From: Allium sativum
Lineage: Eukaryota > Streptophyta > Magnoliopsida > Asparagales > Amaryllidaceae
NCBI GenBank assembly: GCA_030737875.1
Contig: CM060922.1
Coordinates: forward strand, 226,903,835 to 226,967,834
Length of the DNA: 64,000 nucleotides
Direction: 5' to 3'
The stretch's first letter is position 1; every line of letters begins with the position of its first letter. The position numbers and the translations under genes are program-made. Below, piece after piece: positions 10,378 to 22,650 of this stretch. Below the pieces are notes generated by a model, which worked only from the letters and a program-made list of their open reading frames with translations, searched no databases and was not told the origin of the DNA.

Positions 10378-13300
10378 TGTAAAGACCCGGTTGGGATTCA
10401 ACACCCGAATCCCAACAATAATACATAACCCTGTATTACCTGCCAAAACTCAAGTATCGAAAACCACCAGATAATTATTAGAAAGAATTTAGAGGGTGAG
10501 ATAAGAAAGAAAGAAACATTAGAATAGAAGAAGGAGAAGATCCAACACGACACAGACCGGCCCAAAGTTTACATAGCACCGGATCAATCTGGTGAACCAG
10601 AGTGAGAAAATCTCGCAAAGTTTACATAACAGCCATCTTGATTTTAAAGTTCAAAAATCCTTTTGAATGAAAAGGATAATAGTAAGACCAACCCACACAT
10701 AAATACGGACAGTTTTTACCTTACTATAACCCAAAACAGTTTTGAAATCATATCTTGTCTGATATTATAATAGTGTCTAAATACAAATAAATAGAATCTA
10801 GTAGAACGCTTGCATCTCACGCTCCACATACATAGTATACAAACAAAACCGCGGGTGCTTATTGGTGAATGGATTCCGACTATGACAAGTTATGGAACCA
10901 CCTACCGATAGTGTATCACTAGAGGCAAATACGCCGGGTTCAACAAAAACGTCTTGCAACCTGGCCCACACATGACCGACCACTCATTTCGCTTGAGTGT
11001 ATCGAATGTATATCACTAACGGTTGAGTGTGAACCACCGTTTCCCGAAAAGGGACAGCATCGATAGATTAAAGAAGCAAAAGGAATTTCTCTAGATAGGT
11101 GATTATACACCCTAATGGGAGCGACCCACATAGCCATGCTGCCTCCCGATTTTTGTCATTGCCCGGTTGATGAGGCTTGAGGTTTGATTATCTCTTAGAA
11201 CATTTGGCCCTCATTCACTTTGAATGCCACATCGTCAAATCCATCAGATATCACTAATTGACATCCACAAAAATACTCTAGTTGGGAGCTAACCAACTAT
11301 GATACGTTTGAAGAAATCAACGTACGTGGTCCTTTGGAAATACTTTGTCAGACACTCGTCCATACAAGTCATCCGGGAACAGGATGAACCGAAGGTACGC
11401 TCCTACCACATCCTAGGAATCACCCTATGGATCAGTAGCGAGAAGTCCTTGCAACCCATAGATTTCAACCACGACCGAGTTACCATCAAAATATCTCTGG
11501 TTGCAACATCAGAGAAATTTATCAAGTAGCCCTTCCGCTTATGAAGATCCACGGTCTTCAACTACTCTATCTACAATCAGCATCCTTTCGTATTTGTTGG
11601 TTCGGAATGGTTTTGGAATATAAATTCGATCTCGGACTTTCCGTACCAACAGCGTATTGGGCATGATTTTGATAGTCGGTTATTTAACTATCAAAATAAA
11701 CAGTCATAGAAATAAGAATAAATCCACTGGTTTATTACACTGCGTCACTTGGCCATTAAAATAATAATATAGTTGTAGTACCAAAGATAATATACATTTC
11801 TATATATATATATAAATATTCTTGAATCATTTTAAAAATACTTAAAAGAAATACCTTAAAACCTTATCCAATTTCTCGTTATTGTCCTTTAAAACATTTT
11901 CCACCACATTTCTTACCATCTAAAATTTCGAGATCAATTTACTTACCATAGTAAACATTCGTTACAAAATCCCTTTCATTCCGTTACCACGGAAATATCA
12001 TTTCATATCCTCTCGTCCTCTTTATTCCCTTATATTTCGGAATCCCATCATATATGTATCTAGATTCTTCACATAACGTTTCACTATTATTTTCCCAAAA
12101 TAATTTGCTTTAACATCTCCCCTATCTCGACTCATACCATCCTTCGACAATCCCGAAGTCGTTCAAGTTGGGGTATTTTAGTTACCTCTCAGACCTTGAT
12201 CAATAACATTCATATCGTAAGATAAATATGAATCGTAATTCAAAAACTCTTATTCGTTTTAACACCACTTCACTATTTATACACACTAACCTTTTTAGCC
12301 TTTAAATCCTTTAAACTATTTGTCCCATTATCTGGGTTTATTATTTCAAATCCTATTACTCAACATTTTTCTAAATCCAATTATGGAAATCCCTTTTCTA
12401 ATTCTTTAAATTATTTCATTTGGGAAATCTCAATTCAATCTTATCTGTTACACTTAACGTTAACTTACAACTTAACGCTCTAACGCCTCATCTCCTTATT
12501 CACAACTCATTCACATCTCTGGTTAAATACAAATCCCTTTCCATCTTGATTTCCTTTACTTAAAATATTAAGTAACATTCATTTTAAATTCACCGCAATC
12601 GCTTAAAATCACTTCATAACTTTCTTTACTAAATTTGATTTAAATATAAACCGTTCATAAACTTCCTTTGAAACTCAACTACAGTCCATTTCTAACTTCC
12701 ATCATTTACTTAAATGGACTTCATTTAAGTAATAAAGATTTTAATTTACTTAATCATTAACTGGAATTAAATTCCTTTTTGAAATCTCATTAAGTTAAAC
12801 AACATTCGCTAATTTATTTAATTAGATTAATCGGCATAATCTAACCTAATAAAATAATTAATTTTTGTTAAAATAGTTGGCTTGGTCAATCGGAAAACAT
12901 GATTAACCCATTAATCAACTCTAACTCGTCATTTCATTCTAAATTAATAAATAACATTTATAAGTCCCAAAAATCTCATTTGGTTCGATTATTATTAAAT
13001 AAACAATAATCTATTTCTAAATAATCTTATTTTAACCCCGATTATTAATCGTCGTTAATTCCCGCCCACTTGCTCATCAATCTTATTAAAATTATTCAGT
13101 AATTACGATGAAGCACGTGCTTCGCACACGGTAGATTTTGACATAAAAATGGCGGTCAAAACATATGATATGTACACGGTTTAATTTCTTTTATAAACTT
13201 CATTTAAAAATGATAAATTTTAAAAATCCATATAAAAATAATTTCATAACTTTACTTCATACGGTAAATCAAAACAGTTTGTATTTGGCCATCTGCTATA

Positions 13301-13896
13301 AATTTCTCAACCAATATAACTCATTGGTTAATTAACCAACAAATGTCGAATTTGGTTTTAACAATCAATAACCAATTCAATAATCCAATCATATGGGTTC
13401 AACAGTTCATACAATGATCATATACATATAAATACTCACTTCAAATGATAGCGGTCAAGCACCGAATTTAATCTACATACGTTTATATTATTATAAACGT
13501 AACCAACAAGGTAAGTTACCTTGTTTGGAAATCATCGTTAAAAATAACGATGTTATTTCTTTTAAATTAAACAACCGTTTAATTTAAATAGTTGATATAA
13601 AAATATTTAACACACATCAAACAAATAATAAGTAGCCGCCATAGCATATAGATAATAAACCCGACTTATAATCTTTATAAGTAGGGAACTGAGTGAGGTT
13701 AACTCACCTGGATCTGCGTTATATACAAATGCCGTTTTAGATGAATTCCAACTCGTTCTATTCAACTCCATTCCATAACGTCGTGTTCATAAATACGTTC
13801 CAATCTATCTTGAATGGAAAATTTCTGGTAAAATATGAACACGTTGTAAATATTTAAATTTTACTTTATTTTAAATAATTAACTAATTTAAATAGA
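10378..13896 (-). mobile_element. Element A 3' LTR (left LTR), segment 1 of 3
   Basis: Collinear with 52780-56530 of the right LTR from the shared edge (tgtaa-gaccc) to the B insertion point. Element A lies on the minus strand, so this is its 3' LTR. Compared with the right LTR it lacks about 240 bp after 10540 (equivalent of about 52950-53200). It is AT-rich and non-coding; open frames such as 11299-11529 recur in the other copies only because the LTR itself is repeated. The LTR continues at 38906 and again at 50691. Confidence 0.9.
13892..13896. repeat. Target-site duplication of element B (left copy)
   Basis: ATAGA, repeated at 38901-38905. The uninterrupted right LTR of A has a single copy at about 56528, which is the empty site. 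Confidence 0.95.
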
Positions 13897-15203
13897 TGTA
13901 ACACCCCACGTCCGTTAGTGTCACTCACAAAGGGAATGCACTAAGTTCTGTCGAGCATTTAGGGTAAAAGATGCAGATAAATTACAAGACAGACAGAAAT
14001 TAAACAACGGAAAATAAAACTTTGCTTTAATGATAAAATAATTTGTACAATGGTTTCTTTACAATATCATCTGTCTTACAAAATAAAGAAGCATAACAAT
14101 ACATTTATATTCCCCAATTTTGGCAAGAGCCAGCCATAGCATCCGAAAAGAGAATCCAAGCAAAACCTCGACAAATCTTAAAGCTGGGAAAGAGTGACAG
14201 TCCAACTTAACCTGAGCTATACTATTCCCTCCTTTACTACCTTGGGGGGGCGGAAGAAAAGAAGACGAAAGAAAAACAGAGTCAGACATAAAGCCTGAGT
14301 AAGTTCAGTAACTTCTAGCATGTGAACATGGAAAACAAAACGACATGAATTAACTGAATACAAGATAACACCATGATGATAGGGTCAGCAAGATTACACA
14401 AGATCAACACAAGATATGCTAAGATAAGATAAACCGGATGTTCTCTAATACTTTCGCCGCTTCGCTATTACCTTTATACTGGTTTGTAAATCTCTGCACC
14501 GCCTATCTAGTATCCCAACTAGTAACGATAACGTGATCCCAATCCCTGTATTTTCCATTGCCTTCCGACATACATTCATTATTTATTACCTAGATCAAAT
14601 CTGTGGTTTTCTATCAAGTGTTTTCTAGATTTAACTAGAGTTTACGCTATCTGCTGAACGCTTCTCGGATTCAGGATTTATGCCACCTAGTCCAACTACG
14701 GATTATGCTACCTGTCGAACGATGCCCCCAAGTCTAAGACACACTACCTAGAGTGGTATATGTTCCAATACTTCCCCATGCATGTATCGCGAATCGTTAT
14801 CGCTTGTCTAGATGCACATGTCCTATAATGTGCGGTCCGAGTCCTGTGATAGGGCAAATCAAGGAATAAAGAACTCGGTCGGGAGCTTTCAGATATCTGC
14901 CGATGCATATGCTAAGGTCTGTTTTTATTCCAGTGGCTATGGTCCGACTTGACCCCTCCCTCAACTAATGAAAGGCACACCTTGTAAAATGAGAACTATA
15001 CGCCGGCCCCCGGTGCCCCTCTATCCTATGGCAATCCTCACCCATAACTAGATAGCAAGTATATGGTCTTTTGGAGTTCTCCGCCTTTCCGCTTCACGTA
15101 TCTCGATTAACTCAAGATGGATGGTAGACGACGAGTTGTTATCACAGGGCTACCGTTTTCTCGCCAAATCACGTCGGTCCATCCTGGTCTTTAGGTTGCC
15201 ATG
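13897..15203 (-). mobile_element. Element B 3' LTR (left LTR), segment 1 of 2
   Basis: Begins TGTAACACCCC and is collinear, with few substitutions, with 34332-35641 of B's right LTR. It contains an aacggaaaataaaac block near 14005 (minus-strand ttttccgttg) also found in other LTR families here. It is interrupted by the Tat element after CCATG. A G-run near 14243 is 7 long here and 12 long in the right LTR (34678-34689). Confidence 0.95.
15199..15203. repeat. Target-site duplication of Tat element (left copy)
   Basis: CCATG, repeated at 29362-29366. The single-copy site is seen in B's right LTR (gttgccatgtattgc near 35641). Confidence 0.95.
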
Positions 15204-16049
15204 TGTTGACTAGCTTTTTGACCAAGCCATCAAGGTTCACATTTAAAAAGAAAATATGAAGTCTCACTCCTCTAGTTCACGAGAAGTCAGATCATAGTCG
15301 TTCAACCATCCTCAGGTCGGATCGCCCCCCCCCTTCGGATCGCCCTATCAATTCGCTACAAGCCCATGCGACCCGATCCACCCTTGTCTGCGCGATCCGG
15401 TCCATCCTCTCCACTTCTACCCGATCCGATCTGAGCCCAGAAGATGAGGTGAAGGCTGTGACTAAGTCCACCATGATCCGAGAATGCAGAATCTCGCGAC
15501 ACGTGTTACCAACTGTGACATTGACCAATTCTTCATCATGACCCGAACTGATCGGGAAGACACGATGATGGCCACGGGCTTGGTCATCCACGATCCGATA
15601 TTTAAGGGGATCGCGACACCTGTCCACAACGGCTAAATTTACTAATTCATCATCAAGCTGCGATCCGATCCGATATTCTCGGGATCTGTGCCACGTGTGA
15701 CCGCGATCCGCCTGACAAAATCAGCTATAAATAGCCCAGTGCTTGGCATTTTTCAGGATCTTTTTGGCAGTATTGAGCACTGATTCCACCATTACTGTCA
15801 TACCACTATTTCTTATCAGTTTTATTACGAGATTACTGAGAGAAATCACAATTGTAAGAGTTAGTTTGAGAGAAATCATTGATTGTACTAGCATTCAAAG
15901 TATAATCGATAACATATAAAGTGGACGTAGGCTCGTTAACGCCGAACCACTATAAATTCTGTGTGTTTTCTGCTTTTTCTTCATTCTCCAGTTATAATTC
16001 TTTACGAATCAGAATAATTTGGGTGTTAGGTCCAAATTTTGATCTAACA
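15204..16049 (+). repeat. Element T 5' LTR
   Basis: Starts TGTTGACTAGC and ends gatctaaca. It matches 28585-29361, which is 69 bp shorter; most of the difference is sequence at about 15470-15535 absent from the 3' copy. The first half is dense in cgatccga-type words. The second half has a TATA box, then the conserved agtgg-acgtaggc-ccact hairpin near 15919-15950. Confidence 0.95.
15726..15734 (+). promoter_or_regulatory. TATA box of element T 5' LTR
   Basis: TATAAATAG in the LTR, matched by TATAAATAA at 29038 in the 3' LTR. It probably drives the sense gag-pol transcript. Confidence 0.65.
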
Positions 16050-16053
16050 TTTT

Positions 16054-16069
16054 TGGTGCTTTCACTGAG
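16054..16069 (+). other. Probable primer-binding site of element T
   Basis: TGGTGCTTTCACTGAG, four bases after the LTR. It begins TGG, as expected for a site complementary to a tRNA 3' CCA end. I cannot name the tRNA with confidence, but it is clearly not the initiator-Met site used by A, B, C and E. Confidence 0.55.
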
Positions 16070-16186
16070 AATTCAATTCTCAGCCCACTGGATTGCTATT
16101 CTACTATTTGGATTTGAAAATCCGAAGAAAACAGTCCCAAAACTTCACTGTTCAGATTTTTGAAGATTCCAGCGACATCTGATATC

Positions 16187-17074
16187 ATGGCTGGAAAGAA
16201 GTCTAAGGAAGTGCGAGCTTTGCAAGCGAATGAAGTCGCGAATGAAGTGGTTGGCGAAAGTGCACACGAGCAGGTCGTCGAGGGGGTCACGGATCGCGAG
16301 GACAGGGGGGCGACCCGAACCAATCAAGGTGCCACGATCCGACTTGAGGGTGGCGCTGCGAACCGCGAAGTTGGAGGGGTTGTTACTCGATCCCGTGATA
16401 ACGCCACGAATCCTCCGCATACCGTGACCACGAACCGATCCCAAGGGGGCGCTACGAGCCACCAACCTCGATCCACAGCGATCCAAATTGATGACCAGAC
16501 TACAACTCGACCTGGAAAGGAGCCTATGGCTCGCTCCTACTGTCCTGGCCCCTCCGCTCGACCTGGCTCAAGCTCTTTGCGCATAAGAGAAAATGATGAT
16601 GATCAATATGACCCTTCTGCTCCTGTTACTGAGGGAGATCTTTCTCGCTTTTCTGAAATGTGGGAGAGGCTGTTTGATGACTTGGTTGCTCAAAGGCAGG
16701 AGAGCTCCGTTCTGCGACAGAACTTGACTGCTATGGATAGAAGGCTCAATGATCTCGCAAGGCAAAGGACGCCCCCAGTTCGTCCGCTCACCCCAGAGTA
16801 CTCTTCTTCGTCAGAGGAATCGCCAAGACCTCTGCGGCGACCATATGAGAGGCCTGATAACATAGAGCAGCTTCGATTTGGAACCCTTCCATCACGGGAA
16901 GAAGAGGCACTGGGCGTAGGGCCCTCAAACCGCAATGTGAATGATCGCGCCACAACTCCCAGAGCTCGAGGTATGGACAGCCCTGTTCAGAATAGACTAC
17001 CTCAGCCCCTTCGCCATACAAATGCTCATGGTAACAGGGGCAGCGAAGCCCAATCCGAGCCCCGGATTTCGTGA
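16187..17074 (+). pseudogene. gag: Element T gag, N-terminal region (frameshifted)
   Basis: The N-terminal part of the Gag precursor, which forms the cytoplasmic virus-like particle. The start is the ATG at 16187 in context atcATGGCT; the frame is open further upstream only from a TTG. The first 120 residues are low-complexity, with repeated short Gly-Ala and Thr-Arg-rich phrases. A helical, probably coiled-coil stretch (RFSEMWERLFDDL onwards) follows at about residues 155-195, then Pro/Ser/Arg-rich sequence. The frame ends at a TGA at 17072-17074, and the rest of gag resumes one frame over before 17161. Whether one frameshift explains this, or the N-terminal ORF was always separate, cannot be settled here. 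Confidence 0.7.
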
Positions 17075-17160
17075 CGGCTCCTGGAAGGGAGATTAGAGAA
17101 TCCCACTGAGCAAGAAACGCTAACCCCGAGTCTCCGCTGACCAGTGCAAATGTTGCAGCT

Positions 17161-19005
17161 ATGATCCATCAAATTCTGGCAGATAGCCGTGGACAACGGA
17201 ATGAAGATTGGAGAATTGACCGCAGTCACACCCCTTTCACTGATGACATTTTAGATGCGACGTTCCCGAGGCGCTTCAACATGCCGCAGATGAACCGTTA
17301 CGCGGGTAGATCTGATCCCGTCCAACATCTGATGAGATATTCTTGGTCAATGACCGCTGCCGCAGCTTCTGACGCTGTCAAGTGCAAAGCATTTCCCATA
17401 TTCTTGGAGGATGTAGCATTATTATGGTTTACTCGCTTACCAGCAAGATCAATTTCCAGCTTCAGGGAGTTGAGTGAAAGGTTCGTGGAACAGTTCCACA
17501 TCGATGCACAAAAGACGAAGAGTGTGATTGACTTGTTCCTTGTCAAGCAACGACCAGGCGAGAGTTTGAGGGTGTATCTAGACCGTTTCAACCTAGCCGC
17601 TATTGAAGTCAAAGATCCTCATGAGCCAACTGTTGTGGCAGCTTTAATTGATGGGGTAGATAAAGACACTGAATTTGGAAGATACCTGGCCGGCAAGCCA
17701 CCTCATACTAGAGAATTATTCTACGAAAAAGCTAACGTGCACTTACGCCGGGAGGAAGTATATGCTAACCGAAAGGCAAAAACGGCCGATAAAGAGGAAA
17801 TCCAGAGCAATGTCGCCATTAAGCAGACAGGAGACAGCTCGGGGAAGGTCGAGGTTAATGTCGGAAACCGGAACCAAGGTGGTCGTCAGTCAGGAAACAA
17901 TGATAATAACAGTAATGGCAAAAACCGGAAGAGGAATCGAGGGAACGACTCCCAGAGAAGGACTCGTCCCAGGTCTTTTGAGAGTTATACGCCAATAAAT
18001 GATACTTTGGAGAATATCTTCATGGATTCGTACAACGTCCTCCAAAATAAAAGGCCTCCTCCTAGAGAGTCGACGGAGAAAGAACGTGAAACGGGGAAGT
18101 TTTGTCTCTTCCATCAGATTCATGGCTATTCGACAAATGAATGCCGTCACCTAAGAGATGTGGTCGAGAGGCTTCTACGAGAAGGAAAATTGGATGAATA
18201 CAGAGTGACACCCAGAGACAGGGGGCAAGCCGTAAAGGCCCCAAATCAGAACCAGAATCAACCTGCTGTCAGGCCAACTGCCCAGCAAAAGGGAAAGGAC
18301 CTTGTTATCAATACCATAATCGGAGGGCTTTATCTCGCCGGGCACGGTTCCAAGGCATTGGATCAGTATGTCAATGCAGCCAAGCAGCACCTCGGGGTAG
18401 GGGAGTGTAGCAACCCTGAGGACAACGTCCCGGTAAAGCAACAAAAGATGATGTCCGACGACGTCGTTTTCCGTGAACGAGAAAGCATTGGAGTCCATGC
18501 TCCGACCGAAGATCCATTTGTAATCACAGTACCTATTGGACCAGCCACTGTTCATAAAGTCTTGGTTGATAACGGGAGTTTCATCAACATTCTTTTCAAA
18601 AAGACATTTGACCAGATGAATCTCGAGATACAAGACTTGAAGCCCTGTGAGGGATGGATCCGTGGATTTAACGGAGCATCCACCGCTCCAATGGGTTATG
18701 TAGAGCTACAAGTTACGCTTGGGGAAGGAGAACGCCAGAGAGTGAGAATTCTTCCCTTCGTGGTTTTGGATATTGAATCACCCTATAATGCCTTCTTGGG
18801 CCGACCAGCCCTCGCAAAGTTTAAAGCCTGTATAGCCCCCTGGTGCTTGTTATTGAAGTTTCCTATGGAAGCTGGTGTTGGTATTGTCAGAGGAGATCAG
18901 GTTGCCGCACGAGCATGTTATATTGCAGAGCTAAAGCTACTCCGCAACGGAGGAGACATAGAAACCAAGGGCGCTTCTCCCCCCGCAAGGGCAGAAACCT
19001 TATAG
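17161..19005 (+). pseudogene. gag-pro: Element T gag core and protease (ends at in-frame stop)
   Basis: This holds the retrotransposon Gag domain (about residues 55-200, with WFTRLPARSISSF and RPGESLRVYLDRF), a Lys/Arg/Asn-rich linker, then a Tat-type zinc-finger-like motif (FCLFHQIHGYSTNEC, about residues 318-332). The aspartic protease follows, with the active-site region VLVDNGSFINILF at about residues 466-478. The Tat family usually has D-G/S-S there, so DNGS is slightly unusual. A TAG at 19003-19005 closes the frame, but the same frame continues straight into RT, so this is one polyprotein with a premature stop. The frame is open upstream of the first ATG (17161), consistent with loss of a join to the upstream gag ORF. 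Confidence 0.85.
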
Positions 19006-20490
19006 CAATTAAAGAGGATAACCGTAGGAGAGTCGCCCAGAGAGTTGCCCGAGGATATAGATCCCGGAGAGGACAAAGAACCTGGGGGCAGAATGGCGAC
19101 TCCCAACGAGACAACTGTGAATGTACCGATCGATGATAGTGACCCAGAGAAGGTCCTTAAGATTGGATCCCAGTTAAATCCGAATTTAGCTAAAGAACTG
19201 ACGGATTTCTTGAAAGATAATTTGGATGTATTTGCTTGGACCCACGCAGACATGTGTGGGATATCTCCATCAATCATGAGCCATTCATTAAGCATTAACC
19301 CTAAACATCCTCCGGTAAAACAAAAAAAGCGAATGCTGGGCCCAGAGAGGTCTGCAGCCTTGAAAGAAGAAGTTGGAAAGCTAAAGAGTAATGGATTTAT
19401 TAGAGACTCAATCTATCCAGACTGGATTTCAAATCCAGTCCTGGTAAAGAAGGCCAACGGGAAGTGGCGAACGTGTATCGATTTCTCGGATTTGAATAAA
19501 GCCTGCCCAAAAGACAGTTTTCCGTTACCCCGGATCGATCAGTTGGTGGACTCAACGACGGACCATGAACTTCTCTCCTTTATGGATGCTTATTCAGGAT
19601 ATAACCAGATCCCAATGCACGTTCCAGATCAAGAACACACTAGCTTCATTACAGATATGGGATTATACTACTATGTGGTAATGCCCTTTGGCTTGAAGAA
19701 CGCAGGTGCTATATATCAACGGTTAGTGAACAGAATGTTCTATAACCAGATTGGGAAAACAATGGAAGTATACGTCGATGAAATGTTGGTTAAGTCCAGG
19801 CAATCCTCCAATCACACTACGGAATTGGCAGAGATGTTTGGCATTCTTCGAAAGTACGGGATGAAACTCAACCCAACAAAATGTTCATTCGGGGTCACCT
19901 CCAGAAAAATCTTGGGATTCATCGTCAGTTCTCATGGGATTGAGATTAATCCAGACCATATCGCAGCAATCAGAAACATTCAGGAGCCTAGGCAGATTAA
20001 AGATGTGCAAAGCCTTGTAGGGAAAGTAGCCGCACTAAGCAGATTCATCTCCAGGGCTACGGACAAATGCATCCCATTCTTTGAATTGATAAAGCAAGGA
20101 AAACGCCACTTCAAATGGACGCCCGACTGCATAGAAGCGTTTCAGAACTTGCTGAGACACCTGGAGAAACCTCCGATATTATCTAAGCCGGTGGATCACG
20201 AGGACTTATTCGTGTACTTGGCAGTGTCGTCCCACGCGATCAGCTTAGCATTGGTGAGAGAAGAAGATAAAGTTCAAAGATCTGTGTATTACGAGAGCAA
20301 AAATTTGACAGCAACAGAGCGTAATTATCCAAGGATAGAAAAGTTGGCGTACAGTTTGTTGATTGCCTCTAGAAAGCTTCGACATTATTTTCAGGCTCAT
20401 CCCATTACCGTATACACTGATCATCCACTCAGCAAGTTCTACAGGGACCAGAAGCGTCTGGAAGACTACTCAAATGGAACATTGAGTTGA
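19006..20490 (+). pseudogene. pol (RT-RNH): Element T reverse transcriptase and first RNase H
   Basis: It continues the gag-protease frame after one TAG codon. RT landmarks are FAWTHADM at the N-terminal side, WRTCIDFSDLNKACPKD, MPFGLKNAGAIYQRLVN, and the catalytic motif at about 19772, which reads YVDEML where an active enzyme has YVDDML. This Asp-to-Glu change at the metal-binding pair should cripple polymerisation. The RT-linked RNase H follows (LAVSSHAISLALV, IEKLAYSLLIASRKLRHYF, VYTDHPLSKF). The frame breaks at about 20480 and resumes in another frame at 20487. Family and order are secure; the protein is not functional. Confidence 0.9.
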
Positions 20491-21272
20491 GTCAATTTGA
20501 TCTGAACTTTCAACCCCGGCGGTCAATACGGGGGCAAGTGATAGTCGACTTCATAGCAGAGTTTACTGTCCCAGAGGAAGATATAACGAACGAAGAAGTT
20601 AACCCCTCAAAGTTACTTCTCGACCCCAGTGCCTGGAGATTGTATACTGATGGCGCTAGGAATGACAAGAGATCCGGCGCTGGAGTAGTTCTTGAAACTC
20701 CCGAGAAACAGCTGATATCCTATGCTATCCGGATGGAGTTTCACGCCACTAACAACGACTCTGAATATGAAGCCCTGAAAGCCGGGCTAAGGATCGCAAA
20801 GGAGTTGGAAATCACAAAGCTAGACATCTTTTGCGACTCCAAGTTAGTTGTAAACCAGGTCACTGGAAAATTCTAAGCCAAAAGCCCAAGATTGATATTA
20901 TACTTGGAAAAAATGAAGGAGTTGCTGAACGGCTTCGATCACTACAGCATATCTCATATTCCGCGGTCCGAGAATCAACAGGCGGATAAGTTGGCAAAGA
21001 TGGCTAGTTCCGACGATCATGAAGAGATTGGGCTAGCCCCAGTTGAAGTACTTCGGTCTCCTAGTATAGATCAGATGGAAATTGATCCGGTACTAGAGAC
21101 GGAACCAGAAAGGGAGTCATGGATGACCCCTCTAAAGAATTTCTTGATGAATGGAACGCTTCCTACCAAGAAGAGCGAGAGGCGTAAAGTATTCGTAAAG
21201 CTTCCCGATACGTTCTGCAAGGCGAAGTTCTTTACAAACAGGGATTTTCAATGCCCCTTCTCCGGTGTATAG
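20487..21272 (+). pseudogene. pol (aRNH): Element T second (archaeal-type) RNase H
   Basis: A separate RNase H domain downstream of the RT-linked one, a hallmark of the Tat/Ogre group. Visible acidic residues are in WRLYTDGARND, the Glu of NDSEYEALKAGL, the Asp of FCDSKLVVNQV, and the Asp of ENQQADKLAKMAS. A TAA at 20874-20876 interrupts the frame after QVTGKF, and the same frame resumes through 20892. The last part (to 21272) is the linker towards integrase, and the frame shifts again at about 21260. All four catalytic positions look conserved even though the frame is broken. Confidence 0.85.
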
Positions 21273-21903
21273 CTCAGACGACATCAAGCGTGTGCTGCAG
21301 GAGGTACACGAAGGCGAATACGGCGATCACGCTGGAGGGAAAACATTGGCGAAAAAGGTGTTGCGGCATGGTTATTTCTGGCCTACCATAAACAAAGATG
21401 CGGCAAAGTACGCACGACAGTGTGATGCATGCCAAAGATTTTCAAAGATACCTAGGGCACCTCCTAGTCAATTAAAAATGATGACAAGCCCATGGCCTTT
21501 CGCTACGTGGGGAATTGATATCATCGGAAGTCTCCCCATAGCTAAGGGCGGAGCGAAGTTCGCTATTGTAGTTGTAGACTATTTCACTAAGTGGGTCGAG
21601 ACTAAGCCATTGACTACAATCACAACCAAACGAGTGATCAACTTCGTCGTTAGGAACATCATCTGTCGATTTGGAATTCCAAAGATTGTTATAACTGACA
21701 ACGGAACTCAGTTCGATAGCACTGAATTCAGAGACTTCTGCCAGAAATACCACATTGAGAAACCGTACACCTTTGTGGCGCATCCGCAGTCAAACGGACA
21801 GGTCGAAGCGGCGAATAAAGTGATTAAGTCCATTCCGAAAAGAAGACTGAAACGGGCCAGAGCCATGTGGGTTGATGAATTACCCTTAGCATTATGGGCC
21901 TAG
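21265..21903 (+). pseudogene. pol (INT): Element T integrase: zinc and catalytic domains
   Basis: The N-terminal H-H-C-C zinc domain is visible (HEGEYGDHAGG and CDAC, residues about 12-60). The catalytic core follows, with WGIDIIG (first Asp), TDNGTQFD (second Asp) and QSNGQVEAANK (Glu). This enzyme would insert the cDNA and create the 5-bp duplications. The frame ends at a TAG (21901-21903) and continues in the same frame afterwards (KSATGHTPFSLAFGAEAVIP) to about 22050, so it is a point stop. Confidence 0.9.
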
Positions 21904-22337
21904 AGGACAACGTATAAATCGGCAACAGGACATACCCCCTTCTCCCTTGCTTTTGGAGCAGAAGCAGTCATCCCGGTTGAGATAAAAGTACCTTCTCACC
22001 GAGAGACTTATTACGATCCGATGACTAATAACGAATTGATCCTTGAATCCCGGATATGATCGAAGAAAAGAGGGACGAAGCAGACCTGCGTGCCTTGAGA
22101 CACAAACAACAGGTCGCCCGATACTACAACAAAAAGGTTCGAGCCCAAACCTTTGAACCCGGAGACTTGGTTCTGAAGCGTGTCTTTCTAGCCCCAACTT
22201 ATATGGGTGCGAAGTGGGAAGGACCGTACTCCATTCCGTGCAAGCTTGGTAATGGAACCTTCAAGCTAGCAACCGTAGATGGAAAGGAAATCCCCAGAGT
22301 GTGGAATGCCCAACATTTACGACCATATCTAACGTAA
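21904..22337 (+). pseudogene. pol (INT): Element T integrase C-terminal part
   Basis: The end of the catalytic domain (GHTPFSLAFGAEAVIPVEI) lies in the upstream frame. After a frameshift at about 22050 the C-terminal integrase domain runs from 22056 (ALRHKQQVARYYNKKV, FEPGDLVLKRV, KWEGPYSIPCKLGNGTFKL) to the terminator at 22335-22337 (HLRPYLT). No chromodomain follows, as expected for the Tat lineage. Confidence 0.85.
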
Positions 22338-22424
22338 AGATGTCAGATCTGTTCTTTTGCTTTATTAAGGGCCATGTACAAGGCACGACATGCCTAGAAT
22401 AGTCCGATTTCTTAAGCAAAAAAT

Positions 22425-22482
22425 TATAAAGTGGACGTAGGTCATGATTCGACCAAGCCACTATAAAAATATTGTGTGTCGT
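22425..22482 (+). repeat. Internal copy of the LTR R/U5-type stem-loop
   Basis: ataaagtggacgtaggt, a short centre, then ccaagccactataaa-attgtgtg. It matches 15915-15965 in the 5' LTR and the same block at 29227-29277 in the 3' LTR, including the agtgg/ccact stem and the trailing tataaa and tgtgtg. It sits just after integrase, outside both LTRs. Confidence 0.75.
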
Positions 22483-22650
22483 TTACCTTTATTGCACTAT
22501 TATTTATCCGCCATCCTATTTTTATGGAAATTGCTGTGAACCATGCAACGATCATAGAAGCGTATAATTATAGGTGCCTTCCATCAGAATGGAATGCAAT
22601 TACCATTCAAAACTCTGAGGATGCGATAAAGTAAATCATATCATTGATAA

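Noticed and set aside
11299..11529. 76-codon ORF repeated at 53927-54157 and, broken, near 63540
   Set aside because: Its conservation follows from LTR copying; the third copy is disrupted and no protein family fits.
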